Source: Mycobacterium colombiense (GTDB lineage Bacteria > Actinomycetota > Actinomycetes > Mycobacteriales > Mycobacteriaceae). From it: a DNA stretch of 47,271 nucleotides. Below the pieces are notes generated by a model. That model was not told the DNA's origin. It was given only the letters and a program-made list of their open reading frames with translations, and did no database searches. Positions 24,582 through 32,975 of the stretch are shown one piece after another. Both the position numbers and the translations under genes were made by a program. Positions within the stretch are counted from its first letter, which is position 1. Every line of letters begins with the position of its first letter. Location: assembly GCF_001672755.1 (NCBI RefSeq), contig NZ_LZKI01000120.1, positions 1-47,271 on the forward strand, read 5' to 3'.

Positions 24582-25850
24582 TTGAGCGAATTCGAAAAGG
24601 TTGATTTCTTCACTGACGTGTCCCTGATTCCGGACCCGTACCCCTACTTCGATCATCTGCGGGCGCGCTGCCCGGTGCTGCCGCGGCCGGATCAGGGTGT
24701 CATGGCGGTGACGGGACACGCCGAGGCGCTTGCCGTCTACAAAGATCCGGCGTTCTCGTCGTGTGTCTCGGTCGCCGGGCCGTTTTCGGGGTTGCCGTTC
24801 GAGCCCGAGGGCGACGACATCGGCAGCCTGATCGAACAACATCGCTCGCAGATCCCGATGAGCGAACACATCGTGACTCAAGATCCACCGGAGCACGCCC
24901 GGACGCGAGGTCTGCTCAGCCGCCTGCTGACACCCAAGCGGCTCAAGGAAAATGAAGACTTCATGTGGCGGCTCGCCGATCAGCAGCTCGACGAGTTCTT
25001 GTCCCGCGGCAGTTGTGAATTCCTGGACGACTATGCGCGGCCGTTCTCCGGGTTGGTGATCGCCGATCTCCTGGGAGTTCCCGTCGAGGACCACGAAGAG
25101 TTTCGGGATGTTTTCTCGGGCAAGTTCTCCGGTGGGGTCGAGGACGACTCGGTGACGCGCGCGCACAACCCGCTGGAATACCTCGACGACAAGTTCACCA
25201 CCCACATCACCGAACGCCGCCGGCAACCACGCGAAGATGTGTTGACCGAGCTGGCCCAGGCGAAGTATCCGGACGGCTCGACTCCCGAAGTCATCGACGT
25301 GGTCCGGCTGGCGACATTCCTGTTCGCGGCCGGCCAGGAAACCACGACCAAGCTGCTCAGCTTCGGGGTCCGCACGCTCGCCGAGAACCCGGACTTGCAG
25401 AAGCTGCTCCGCGAAGACCGCAGCCGGATACCGAATTTCGTCGAAGAGACGCTGCGCATGGAGAGTCCGGTCAAGTGCCACTTCCGGATGGCCCGCACGA
25501 CGACCTCGATCGGTGACACCGACATCCCGGCGGGCAGCACGGTGATGCTGCTGCCCGGCGCGAGCAACCGTGATGCACGAAAGTTCGAGCAGCCCGACGA
25601 GTTCCGCATCGACCGGCCGAACGTGCGCGAGCATGTCGCCTTCGGTCGCGGTAATCACTCCTGCCCGGGCGCACCGCTGGCCCGTGCGGAAGGGCGAATC
25701 TCGCTGAACCGCATACTCGACCGGATGGCGGACATCGCCATCACGGAGGCTGAGCACGGGCCGCCGGACGCCCGCCGCTACACCTACGACCCGACGTGGC
25801 AGATGCGGGGTCTGAGCGAGTTGCACCTCGAGTTCACGCCGATTTCGTGA
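24582..25850 (+). CDS. Cytochrome P450
   Basis: This 422-residue P450 starts at a TTG (reading MSEFEKVDFFTDVSLIPDPY) five bases after AGGAG. It has the distal motif QDPPEHARTRGLLSRLL, the I-helix AAGQETTTK, the ExxR in EETLRMESPVK and the heme site FGRGNHSCPGAPLARAEGR with axial Cys361. It differs from the other local P450 throughout and is not a tandem copy. The acyltransferase gene overlaps its stop codon (GTGA). Its promoter carries the block operator S7. The substrate is unknown. Confidence 0.95.
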   Translation: MSEFEKVDFFTDVSLIPDPYPYFDHLRARCPVLPRPDQGVMAVTGHAEALAVYKDPAFSSCVSVAGPFSGLPFEPEGDDIGSLIEQHRSQIPMSEHIVTQDPPEHARTRGLLSRLLTPKRLKENEDFMWRLADQQLDEFLSRGSCEFLDDYARPFSGLVIADLLGVPVEDHEEFRDVFSGKFSGGVEDDSVTRAHNPLEYLDDKFTTHITERRRQPREDVLTELAQAKYPDGSTPEVIDVVRLATFLFAAGQETTTKLLSFGVRTLAENPDLQKLLREDRSRIPNFVEETLRMESPVKCHFRMARTTTSIGDTDIPAGSTVMLLPGASNRDARKFEQPDEFRIDRPNVREHVAFGRGNHSCPGAPLARAEGRISLNRILDRMADIAITEAEHGPPDARRYTYDPTWQMRGLSELHLEFTPIS

Positions 25851-26638
25851 GTGACCGCGAAATCGGCGAGTGGGACCCAGGCTTCACCGAGCGCATGGTC
25901 GGTGCGGTAGAACCGTTGGCGCGGGCCTGGTTTCGCTTCGACGTGCGTGGGCTGGAATTGCTGCCGCCCGATGGCGGTGCCTTGATCGTCGGCAACCACT
26001 CGGGCGGCATGCTCACGCCGGACGTGCTGATCTTCGCCGCGGCCTTCTACCGCAGGTTCGGCTACGGGCGTCCGCTGTACACGCTCGGGCACGACGGGAT
26101 GTTCGTCGGGCCGATGTCGGGATGGTTGGGTCGCCTCGGGGTCATTCGCGCTTCCTCCAAAAACACCGCGCGAGCGCTGCAGTCCGGAGGTGTGGTGCTG
26201 GTGTTTCCGGGCGGGATCTACGACGCCTACCGGCCGACGCTGGCGGAGAACGTGATTGACTTCAATGGCCGGACCGGATACATCAGGTCGGCGATCGACG
26301 CGCGCGCGCCGATTGTGCCGATGGTCTCCATCGGTGGGCAGGAAAGCCAGTTGTTCCTCACCCGCGGCACCTGTCTGGCGAAGCGGTTGGGCCTGTCGCG
26401 CTTGCGGTCCGACATTCTGCCTATCACCTGGGGCCTTCCCTTCGGGCTCAGCATGATCTTGCCGCCCAATCTGCCGTTGCCTACCAAGATCGTCAGCGAA
26501 GTACTGGAGCCGATCGACGTCGCCGCGCAATTCGGCGACACACCGGAGGCCACGGACGTTGACGCACACGTCCGTACGACCATGCAGGACGCCCTGGACG
26601 GGCTGGCTCGCGAGCGACGCTTTCCCGTTCTCGGCTGA
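25847..26638 (+). CDS. DGAT2/MGAT-like acyltransferase (LPLAT superfamily)
   Basis: This 263-residue protein has the acyltransferase block IVGNHSGGMLTPDVLIF, with the catalytic His in NHSGG and a longer spacing to Asp than the HX4D of PlsC. GGVVLVFPGGIYDAY follows, resembling the FPGG motif of the MGAT/DGAT2-like branch. It would transfer an acyl group from acyl-CoA to an alcohol or glyceride. Its GTG overlaps the CYP stop by 4 bases, so the product may act on the hydroxyl introduced by that P450. It converges on a WS/DGAT gene with a 10-base gap. Confidence 0.83.
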   Translation: MSDREIGEWDPGFTERMVGAVEPLARAWFRFDVRGLELLPPDGGALIVGNHSGGMLTPDVLIFAAAFYRRFGYGRPLYTLGHDGMFVGPMSGWLGRLGVIRASSKNTARALQSGGVVLVFPGGIYDAYRPTLAENVIDFNGRTGYIRSAIDARAPIVPMVSIGGQESQLFLTRGTCLAKRLGLSRLRSDILPITWGLPFGLSMILPPNLPLPTKIVSEVLEPIDVAAQFGDTPEATDVDAHVRTTMQDALDGLARERRFPVLG

Positions 26639-26648
26639 CGGCGGCGCC

Positions 26649-28085
26649 TCACGGTTTGAGCGTAACCGGCGGCATCGCGCTCTGCACGGCGGCCACGTCA
26701 TCGGAAAAGCCTGCCGCAGTGCGGATTTCGCAGAACGCGCTGACCATGGCGTCGGTGAGTTCGTGGGTGTCGTCCAGGGTGCGGTCGTCGGCGATCACCG
26801 AAACGTTGAGCTGATCGACGTAGCTCCACACGGTGATGTTGATCCCACAGGCGGTGATCAGCGGTCCGGCGGAATAGATTTCGCTGATCGGGGCGCCGGC
26901 TAAACGGCCACGCTCGCGCGGCCCCATCACGTTGGAAATCGGGATGTTGAACAACCGGTTTCTGGTGTTCCGCCGGTCCAGCCAGCTGAAAACCAGAGGA
27001 GCCGCCGCGCCCGGTAGGTAGCTGATCAATCTGCCATACAGTTGCGGGCCGAACAGCTCGTTGTTCTCTTTGGCGATCGTCGTTGCCACGGACGTCAGCC
27101 GAATCCGCTGCAGCGGATCGTCGATGTGGGTGGGTAGCGACACCGCCATCCCACCGAGCTCGTTGCCGCTGATCCGCTGCGGCGACCTGTCCGTGGTGGC
27201 CGGGACCGAGGCGACCAGGGGCTGGTCCGCGCTGCCGTCGTAACGCAAGAGCAGTTCGCGCAATGCACCCGCCGCGATCGCCATCACCATGTCGTTGATG
27301 GTGATCCGCAGCTGTTTACCGGTCTGTTTGACCTGCTCCAACGATAGGGTCGCGGTGGCGAAAGTCCTTGCCGGAGAAACTTTGTGGTTGATGAATGTCG
27401 ACGGTGCGTGCAGCATCCGGGCGAGGTCTGGCTGCTCGCCGCGCTGCCGGGCGCGCTGCCGCAGCCGACGCGCCCCGGCGAGCGCCTCGGCCATCACCCC
27501 GGGTAACGCGGCGGCCTGCCGAGCGTGATCCTCGGCGGCGGCGCGCAGCAGCTGCGCCGTCGAGGGCGGAATGCACGTCGTGTCATTGTCCCGCTCGTCC
27601 TGCACCGGGCCGGTCAGGTCCATGAGTCTGGCCAGCAGATTGGCGGAGGCGACGCCGTCCGCCAAGGCGTGGTGCATTTTGCCGATGATTGCGAATTTGT
27701 GATCAGCCATGCCTTCGGCGAAGTGGAACTCCCACAACGGACGGCCGCGATCCAGCGGAACGCCGGCAATCTGCCCGATCACCTCGTCGAGCTCTCGGCG
27801 CCCACCGGGGGCGGGCACCTGGACGCGCCGCACATGGTAGTCGAGGTCAACTTCGCAATTCTGCAGCCACATCGGATGGTGCAGTCGCCATGGGATGTCG
27901 ATCAGCTTGTAGCGCAGCGGCTCCAGCCGATGCAGTCGCCGGCGTAGCGTGTGCCGAAAAACGTCGAAGCTGACCTCGCCGTCGTAGTCGGCGGCATCGA
28001 TGATTGCCACCTTCAGGGTGTGTGTATGCAGGCTCGGCGTCTCGCTGTACAACAGCATCGCGTCCATACCGTTGAGCCGCTTCAC
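26649..28085 (-). CDS. Wax ester synthase/diacylglycerol acyltransferase (WS/DGAT)
   Basis: This 478-residue protein starts KRLNGMDAMLLYSETPSLHT from a GTG at 28085. The acyl-transfer motif HHALADG (in GKMHHALADGVASANLLARL) is the HHxxxDG signature. Later landmarks are NDMVMAIAAGALRELL, GNELGGMAVSLPTHIDDPL and FNIPISNVMGPRERG. The family esterifies fatty alcohols or diacylglycerol with acyl-CoA to make wax esters or triacylglycerol. Mycobacteria have many copies. A GATAAT-like -10 lies close to the start, and a variant of the block operator is just upstream, so it may be part of the local regulon. Confidence 0.92.
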   Translation of the reverse strand: MKRLNGMDAMLLYSETPSLHTHTLKVAIIDAADYDGEVSFDVFRHTLRRRLHRLEPLRYKLIDIPWRLHHPMWLQNCEVDLDYHVRRVQVPAPGGRRELDEVIGQIAGVPLDRGRPLWEFHFAEGMADHKFAIIGKMHHALADGVASANLLARLMDLTGPVQDERDNDTTCIPPSTAQLLRAAAEDHARQAAALPGVMAEALAGARRLRQRARQRGEQPDLARMLHAPSTFINHKVSPARTFATATLSLEQVKQTGKQLRITINDMVMAIAAGALRELLLRYDGSADQPLVASVPATTDRSPQRISGNELGGMAVSLPTHIDDPLQRIRLTSVATTIAKENNELFGPQLYGRLISYLPGAAAPLVFSWLDRRNTRNRLFNIPISNVMGPRERGRLAGAPISEIYSAGPLITACGINITVWSYVDQLNVSVIADDRTLDDTHELTDAMVSAFCEIRTAAGFSDDVAAVQSAMPPVTLKP

Positions 28086-28091
28086 TCGACC

Positions 28092-28135
28092 ATTATCGCC
28101 CTGCACCGTGGGCAATGAGAACAAAATTCTGGTTC
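28092..28135 (-). promoter_or_regulatory. WS/DGAT promoter region with operator-like site S8
   Basis: On the minus strand a GATAAT (28092-28097) lies 7-12 bases before the GTG at 28085, implying an almost leaderless transcript. The palindrome-like GAACCAGAATTTTGTTC (28119-28135) sits at the expected -35 end. It matches operator S2 at 13 of 17 positions. The thiolase gene lies in the opposite direction. Confidence 0.5.
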
Positions 28136-28203
28136 GCAGGCACCGCTGAGCGCCGGCTTCCGTGCCCAGGACCACCCCGGGCTTCGCCCGCCCAACCCCT
28201 TGG

Positions 28204-28232
28204 TTGACAATCGACGCAAGACTCCACTCTTT
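28204..28232 (+). promoter_or_regulatory. Possible thiolase promoter
   Basis: A consensus -35, TTGACA (28204-28209), is followed 17 bases later by CTCTTT (28227-28232), which is a poor -10. The thiolase ATG is at 28264, with AAAGGAG shortly before it. Confidence 0.35.
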
Positions 28233-28263
28233 TCGAAGTCCACGTGTCAAAGGAGACAAGACC

Positions 28264-29412
28264 ATGGCTGAAGCCGTCATCGTCGAGGCAGTGCGTTCAC
28301 CGATCGGCAAGCGCAACGGCGGATTGTCCGGGGTGCACCCGGCGGATCTGTCCGCTCAGGTGCTCAACGGCCTGGTCGACAAGGCCGGCGTCGACCCGGG
28401 CCTGGTCGACGACGTCATCTGGGGCTGCGTCATGCAGGCCGGGGAGCAGGCCCTCGACATCGGACGCACCGCGCTGCTGACCGCCGGCTGGCCCGAGACC
28501 GTCCCGGGCGTGACCGTGGACCGCCAGTGCGGATCCAGCCAGCAGTCCATCCACTTCGCCGCCGCCGGAGTCATCGCCGGGCACTACGACGTCGTCGTCG
28601 CCGGTGGTGTCGAGTCGATGTCGCGGACCCCGATGGGCGCGTCGCTGGCCAACGGTGGGCGGCCGTACCCGCAGGCCTTCCTGGACCGCTACGAGGGCCA
28701 GATCCCCAACCAGGGCATCGGCGCGGAGATGATCGCCGAGCAGTGGGGATTCGACCGCACCGCGCTCGACCAGTTCTCCCTCGACTCGCACGAAAAGGCC
28801 GCTGCCGCACAGGATGCCGGCGCCTTCGATGACCAGATCGTGGGCATCAAGGACCAGGACGGCAACGTGGTGCTCAAGGACGAAGGCATCCGCCGCGGGA
28901 CGCCGATGGAGAAGATGGCCTCCCTGAAGCCCGCGTTCAAGGAAGACGGCGTGATTCACGCCGGCAACTCGTCGCAGATCTCCGACGGCTCGGCGGCGAT
29001 CCTGTTCATGTCCGCCGAGAAGGCCAAGGAACTCGGGCTCAAGCCGATCGCCAAGGTGCACACCGCGACCCTGGCCGGCGCCGACCCGGTGATCATGCTG
29101 ACCGCACCCATCCCGGCGACCCAGAAGGTGCTGAAGCGTTCCGGGCTGTCCATCGGCGACATCGGCGCCTACGAGGTCAACGAGGCGTTCGCGCCGGTTC
29201 CGCTGGCCTGGCTCAAGGACATCGGCGCCGACGAGAAGAAGCTCAACCCCAACGGCGGTGCCATCGCGCTGGGCCACCCGCTCGGTGGATCCGGTGCCCG
29301 GATCATGACCACCCTGCTGTATCACATGCGGGACAAGGGAATTCAGTACGGTCTGCAGACCATGTGCGAGGGTGGCGGCCAGGCCAACGCCACCATCGTG
29401 GAACTGTTGTGA
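28264..29412 (+). CDS. Acetyl-CoA acetyltransferase / 3-ketoacyl-CoA thiolase
   Basis: This 382-residue thiolase starts MAEAVIVEAVRSPIGKRNGG after AAAGGAGACA. The catalytic residues are Cys89 in VDRQCGSSQQS, His338 in LGHPLGGSGARI and Cys368 in MCEGGGQAN. It cleaves 3-ketoacyl-CoA with CoA, or the reverse. It overlaps the enoyl-CoA hydratase by 4 bases. By gene order it corresponds to M. tuberculosis Rv1135A, which I recall as a truncated gene, whereas this copy is full length. Confidence 0.95.
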   Translation: MAEAVIVEAVRSPIGKRNGGLSGVHPADLSAQVLNGLVDKAGVDPGLVDDVIWGCVMQAGEQALDIGRTALLTAGWPETVPGVTVDRQCGSSQQSIHFAAAGVIAGHYDVVVAGGVESMSRTPMGASLANGGRPYPQAFLDRYEGQIPNQGIGAEMIAEQWGFDRTALDQFSLDSHEKAAAAQDAGAFDDQIVGIKDQDGNVVLKDEGIRRGTPMEKMASLKPAFKEDGVIHAGNSSQISDGSAAILFMSAEKAKELGLKPIAKVHTATLAGADPVIMLTAPIPATQKVLKRSGLSIGDIGAYEVNEAFAPVPLAWLKDIGADEKKLNPNGGAIALGHPLGGSGARIMTTLLYHMRDKGIQYGLQTMCEGGGQANATIVELL

Positions 29413-30200
29413 CCCAGGAGCCGGGGGCCCTGGCCGAACGCCGGGGCAACGTGATGGTGATAACCATCAACCGGCCGGAAGCCCGCAACGCGGTGAACGC
29501 CTCCGTCAGTATCGGCCTCGGGGATGCGCTCGAAGAGGCGCAGCACGATCCCGAGGTGCGGGCGGTGGTGGTCACCGGCGCGGGCGACAAGTCGTTCTGC
29601 GCCGGGGCCGACCTCAAGGCGATTGCCCGGCGGGAGAACCTCTATCACCCCGACCACCCCGAGTGGGGCTTCGCCGGCTACGTCCACCATTTCATCGACA
29701 AGCCCACGATCGCGGCGGTGAACGGGACCGCCCTGGGCGGCGGCACCGAGCTGGCGCTGGCCAGTGACCTGGTGGTGGCCGACGAACGCGCGCAGTTCGG
29801 GCTCCCCGAGGTGAAGCGGGGGCTCATCGCCGCCGCCGGTGGCGTCTTTCGCATCGCCGAGCAGCTGCCCCGCAAGGTGGGCATGCAGCTGCTGCTGACC
29901 GGCGAGCCGCTCACCGCGGCCGCCGCCTGCGAGTGGGGCCTGATCAACGAGGTCGTCCCACAGGGCTCGGTGCTGGAAGCCGCCCTGGCGCTGGCTGCGC
30001 GGATCACCGTCAACGCGCCGCTGTCGGTGCAGGCCAGCAAGCGGATCGCCTACGGCGTCGACGACGGCGTCGTCGTCGGTGACGAGCCAGGTTGGGAACG
30101 CACAATGCGCGAGATGAAGGCCCTGCTCAGATCCGAGGATGCCAAGGAGGGTCCGCTGGCGTTCGCCGAGAAGCGGGAGCCCGTCTGGAAGGCGCGCTAG
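29409..30200 (+). CDS. Enoyl-CoA hydratase/isomerase
   Basis: This 263-residue crotonase-fold protein reads VTQEPGALAERRGNVMVITI from a GTG that overlaps the thiolase stop. The oxyanion-hole regions are FCAGADLKAIARRE and NGTALGGGTELALASDLVVA. The segment FGLPEVKRGLIAAAGG holds the Glu used by hydratases. It would add water to a 2-enoyl-CoA and, with the thiolase, perform two steps of beta-oxidation. The matching position in M. tuberculosis is Rv1136, recalled as a shorter gene. Confidence 0.93.
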   Translation: MTQEPGALAERRGNVMVITINRPEARNAVNASVSIGLGDALEEAQHDPEVRAVVVTGAGDKSFCAGADLKAIARRENLYHPDHPEWGFAGYVHHFIDKPTIAAVNGTALGGGTELALASDLVVADERAQFGLPEVKRGLIAAAGGVFRIAEQLPRKVGMQLLLTGEPLTAAAACEWGLINEVVPQGSVLEAALALAARITVNAPLSVQASKRIAYGVDDGVVVGDEPGWERTMREMKALLRSEDAKEGPLAFAEKREPVWKAR

Positions 30201-30275
30201 TTGTGATCGCGAGCGCGGCGTAGCCGGGCGAATGGGGGCATCTCTTGCTTGCGGGGAGGGTCGCCACCATCGGGA

Positions 30276-31292
30276 CTAGCCGGCCAGGATGTTGACGCCG
30301 CGGTCGAACACCGGGGGCAGCAGCGTGCACGTCGGGACGACGGCGCGCCGGACCACCCGCGGCGTGCTGGCCAGCACCAGCGCGCGGGTGAGCAGCCGGT
30401 AATCGCGGGTGAGCCGGTGCCACGCCTGCTCGTATGACGCCGGCGTCTCGTTGACGATGGCGTCGACGGCCGCGGCGGACTGTTTGAGCGCCAGGCTGAT
30501 GCCCTCGCCGGTGAGCGCGTCCTCGTAGCCGGCCGCGTCGCCGACCAGCAGCACACGCCCCGCGACCCGGCGCGAGACCACCTGCCGCAGCGGGCCGCAG
30601 CCGCGGTGCGGCCCCGGGTCGGCGCCGTGCAACCGGCGGGCCAGCCGCGGGAACCAGGCCAGGTCGGGCCTGCCACGTGACAGGATCGCGACACCGACCA
30701 GATCCGGCTCGACCGGCGTCACGTACGCCTCGCCCCAGCGCGACCAATACACCTCGACGTATTCCGACCATGCCGGCACCCGGTAGTGCCACCGCACGCC
30801 GTAGCGGCGCGGTGTCCCCGCCGTCGCGTCGATTCCGACGGCGCGCCGGACCTGGGAATGCAGCCCGTCGGCCGCCACCAACCATCGCGCGCGCACTCCC
30901 GCGGCCGAGACGCCGTGCGCGTCTTGCGCGACGCTGGTCACCCGCGTGCGGATCCAGTCGGTGTCTTGCTCTTTGGCCCGCGCGGCCAGCGCCGCGTGCA
31001 ACGTGGTGCGCCGGACGCCGCGTCCCGGCCCGCTGCGAAAGCGTGCCTGGGCCCGCCGTCGTTCACTCACGTAGGCGATCCCGTGGAAAGGCATGCCGAC
31101 GGGATCCACGCCCAGCGAGGTCAGTTCGGCCAGCCCGCCGGGCATCAAGCCCTCGCCGCAGGCCTTGTCGATGGGGCCGTCGCGGGGCTCGGCCACGATC
31201 ACCGAAAGTCCTTGGCGGCGAGCGTGTAACGCCGTGGCCAGCCCGCCCGGTCCGCCACCAACGATCAACAGGTCCGCGTCGTAGTCGCTCAC
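30276..31292 (-). CDS. FAD-dependent oxidoreductase, geranylgeranyl-reductase-like
   Basis: This 338-residue protein reads VSDYDADLLIVGGGPGGLAT, with the FAD loop GGGPGG. The early segment CGEGLMPGGLAELTSLGV and the DG motif WLVAADGLHSQVRRAVGID are typical of geranylgeranyl reductases and flavin hydroxylases. LLVGDAAGYEDALTGEGISL is the second FAD motif. It has the same length as M. tuberculosis Rv1138c as I remember it. It is the last gene of an operon with a type III polyketide synthase and an ICMT-like protein, overlapping the latter by GTGA. A role in hydroxylating an alkyl-phenol or resorcinol ring to a quinone is inferred. Confidence 0.85.
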   Translation of the reverse strand: MSDYDADLLIVGGGPGGLATALHARRQGLSVIVAEPRDGPIDKACGEGLMPGGLAELTSLGVDPVGMPFHGIAYVSERRRAQARFRSGPGRGVRRTTLHAALAARAKEQDTDWIRTRVTSVAQDAHGVSAAGVRARWLVAADGLHSQVRRAVGIDATAGTPRRYGVRWHYRVPAWSEYVEVYWSRWGEAYVTPVEPDLVGVAILSRGRPDLAWFPRLARRLHGADPGPHRGCGPLRQVVSRRVAGRVLLVGDAAGYEDALTGEGISLALKQSAAAVDAIVNETPASYEQAWHRLTRDYRLLTRALVLASTPRVVRRAVVPTCTLLPPVFDRGVNILAG

Positions 31293-31789
31293 GTGTAACC
31301 CAACGCGGAGTTCTCTACCCGCAGGCGCACCCTGAGCACCGCGGCGTTGGCCAGCGTGAAGATGATCGCGGTCAGCCACGCCGTATGCACCAGCGGCAAT
31401 GCCACCCCCTCAGCCACCACTGCAACATAGTTCGGATGGTGCAGCCAGCGGTAGGGACCCTGGCGCACCAACGGCGCCTGCGGCAGAACGATCACCCGGG
31501 TGTTCCATCGCCGCCCCAGCGTGGTGATGCACCACCACCGCAATGTCTGGCTGGCCACCACCACCGCCAGCATCGGCCAGCCCAGCCATGCGATGAACGG
31601 CCGGTGCAGCGCCCACGGTTCGACGAGGCAGCCGACCAGTAGCCCGGTGTGAATGATCACCATCACCGGGTAGTGCGCGCGACCAAACTCCTTGGCGCCC
31701 TTGGTAAACGACCAACGTGCGTTGCGGGTGGACACCACCAGCTCCGCGACGCGCTCGAGTCCGACCGCGAGAACCAGCAGGTAATACAT
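31289..31789 (-). CDS. Isoprenylcysteine carboxyl methyltransferase-like (ICMT) membrane protein
   Basis: This 166-residue protein starts MYYLLVLAVGLERVAELVVS at an ATG and has four to five hydrophobic segments. The C-terminal motif QGPYRWLHHPNYVAVVAEGV followed by PLVHTAWLTAIIFTLANA fits the S-adenosylmethionine-binding region of the ICMT/phospholipid-methyltransferase family. Bacterial members next to type III polyketide synthases methylate the polyketide's hydroxyl group. It has the length of Rv1139c. It follows the polyketide synthase by 20 bases and overlaps the oxidoreductase by 4 bases. Confidence 0.85.
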   Translation of the reverse strand: MYYLLVLAVGLERVAELVVSTRNARWSFTKGAKEFGRAHYPVMVIIHTGLLVGCLVEPWALHRPFIAWLGWPMLAVVVASQTLRWWCITTLGRRWNTRVIVLPQAPLVRQGPYRWLHHPNYVAVVAEGVALPLVHTAWLTAIIFTLANAAVLRVRLRVENSALGYT

Positions 31790-31809
31790 GGTTACAGTCT
31801 TTACCAGCC

Positions 31810-32904
31810 CTACCAGGCCAGCAGCACCAGCTCGGAACAGAACGCCGGGCCCATGGCGATCATCAGGCCGATCGACCCCGTCGGCGGCGGATCGGCCATG
31901 TTGGCCGCGAGCACGTCGAGCACCGAGACCGACGACAGATTTCCATTCTCTCGCAACGAGTTTCGCGTGTGATCGAGCGCGTCCGCCGGGAGGTTCAGGG
32001 CGCTCTCGACGGTTTCGATCACCCGCGGTCCGCCCGGATGGCATACCCACGTCGCCACATCGCGCGGGGTCAGGCCGTGGTCGGCGAGAAAATCGCGGAC
32101 GTCGTCGCCCAGGTATTTATCGGCGATGATGGCGACGTCGGCGGACAGCACGATCCGGAAGCCGTTCCCGCCGATCTTCCAGCCCATGACATCTTCGGTG
32201 TCGGGATAGATGTGGCTGCGCGTCGCCAGCACCCGGGGGCCGGTGTGTTCCCGGCCCGCCCGGTGGGCGCCCTCGGTGATCACCGCGGCCGCGCCGTCGC
32301 CGAAAAGGCTGGTGGCGACGAGATTGGCAACCGACTTGTCCTGGCGCTGAACGGTCAGCGAGCACAGTTCCACCGCGAGCAGCGCGGCCGTCTGATCAGG
32401 AAACGCGCGCAGGTAGTCGTGCATGCGCGCCACGCCGGCGGCACCGGCCACACAGCCGAGCCCGAACAGCGGGACGCGTTTGACGTCCGGCCGCAGCCCA
32501 ACCCGCGTCGCGAGCCGCGCCTCCAGCGTCGGCACGGCCAGCCCGGTAACCGTCGTGGAAAACACGATGTCGAGCTCCGACGGCTTGACCTTGGCCTGGT
32601 CCAGCGCGGCCAGCAGCGCTTGCTCGCCCAAGTCCAGCGCGACCTCGAGATAGGCGTCGTTGGCCTCGGTGAATCCGCTGAGCTCGCGGTAGCGGGGCAG
32701 CCGCAGCGCGGTGTTGCGGAACTCGACCCCGCTGCTGCGCGCGAAGCGCTGAAAGTCCGGGCCGGCGATGTCGGTCAGCGCCTGGATGGCTTCACTTTGG
32801 GTATAGCGATGAGGTGGAAACTTCACCGCGACGCCGGCGATGGCCGGATCTTTCAGCGCAGTGTCCGTCGAGCCGGCGAAATCACGGCTTCCCCCATGGT
32901 CCAT
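31810..32904 (-). CDS. Type III polyketide synthase (chalcone synthase family)
   Basis: This 364-residue protein has the complete catalytic triad: Cys151 in VPLFGLGCVAGAAGVA, His289 in VATWVCHPGGPRVIE and Asn322 in LRENGNLSSVSVLD. LFGDGAAAVI and the C-terminal GPAFCSELVLLAW are also typical. It condenses an acyl-CoA starter with malonyl-CoA units to make an alkyl-pyrone, resorcinol or related product. It is the first gene of an operon with the ICMT-like methyltransferase and the FAD oxidoreductase. Similar sets make methylated alkyl-quinones or pyrones in other mycobacteria. In the M. tuberculosis order I recall, the last two genes lack this synthase. Confidence 0.93.
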   Translation of the reverse strand: MDHGGSRDFAGSTDTALKDPAIAGVAVKFPPHRYTQSEAIQALTDIAGPDFQRFARSSGVEFRNTALRLPRYRELSGFTEANDAYLEVALDLGEQALLAALDQAKVKPSELDIVFSTTVTGLAVPTLEARLATRVGLRPDVKRVPLFGLGCVAGAAGVARMHDYLRAFPDQTAALLAVELCSLTVQRQDKSVANLVATSLFGDGAAAVITEGAHRAGREHTGPRVLATRSHIYPDTEDVMGWKIGGNGFRIVLSADVAIIADKYLGDDVRDFLADHGLTPRDVATWVCHPGGPRVIETVESALNLPADALDHTRNSLRENGNLSSVSVLDVLAANMADPPPTGSIGLMIAMGPAFCSELVLLAW

Positions 32905-32975
32905 GTAGATGTGACGGTGCCGCCGCGCCGTCGGTTCAAATGCCCGCCGCGCGGTCGGGCCGCTAGGGTCGGGGT

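Noticed and set aside
30201..30275. Possible terminator between the enoyl-CoA hydratase and FAD oxidoreductase genes
   Set aside because: No perfect stem of useful length can be drawn between the two convergent stops.
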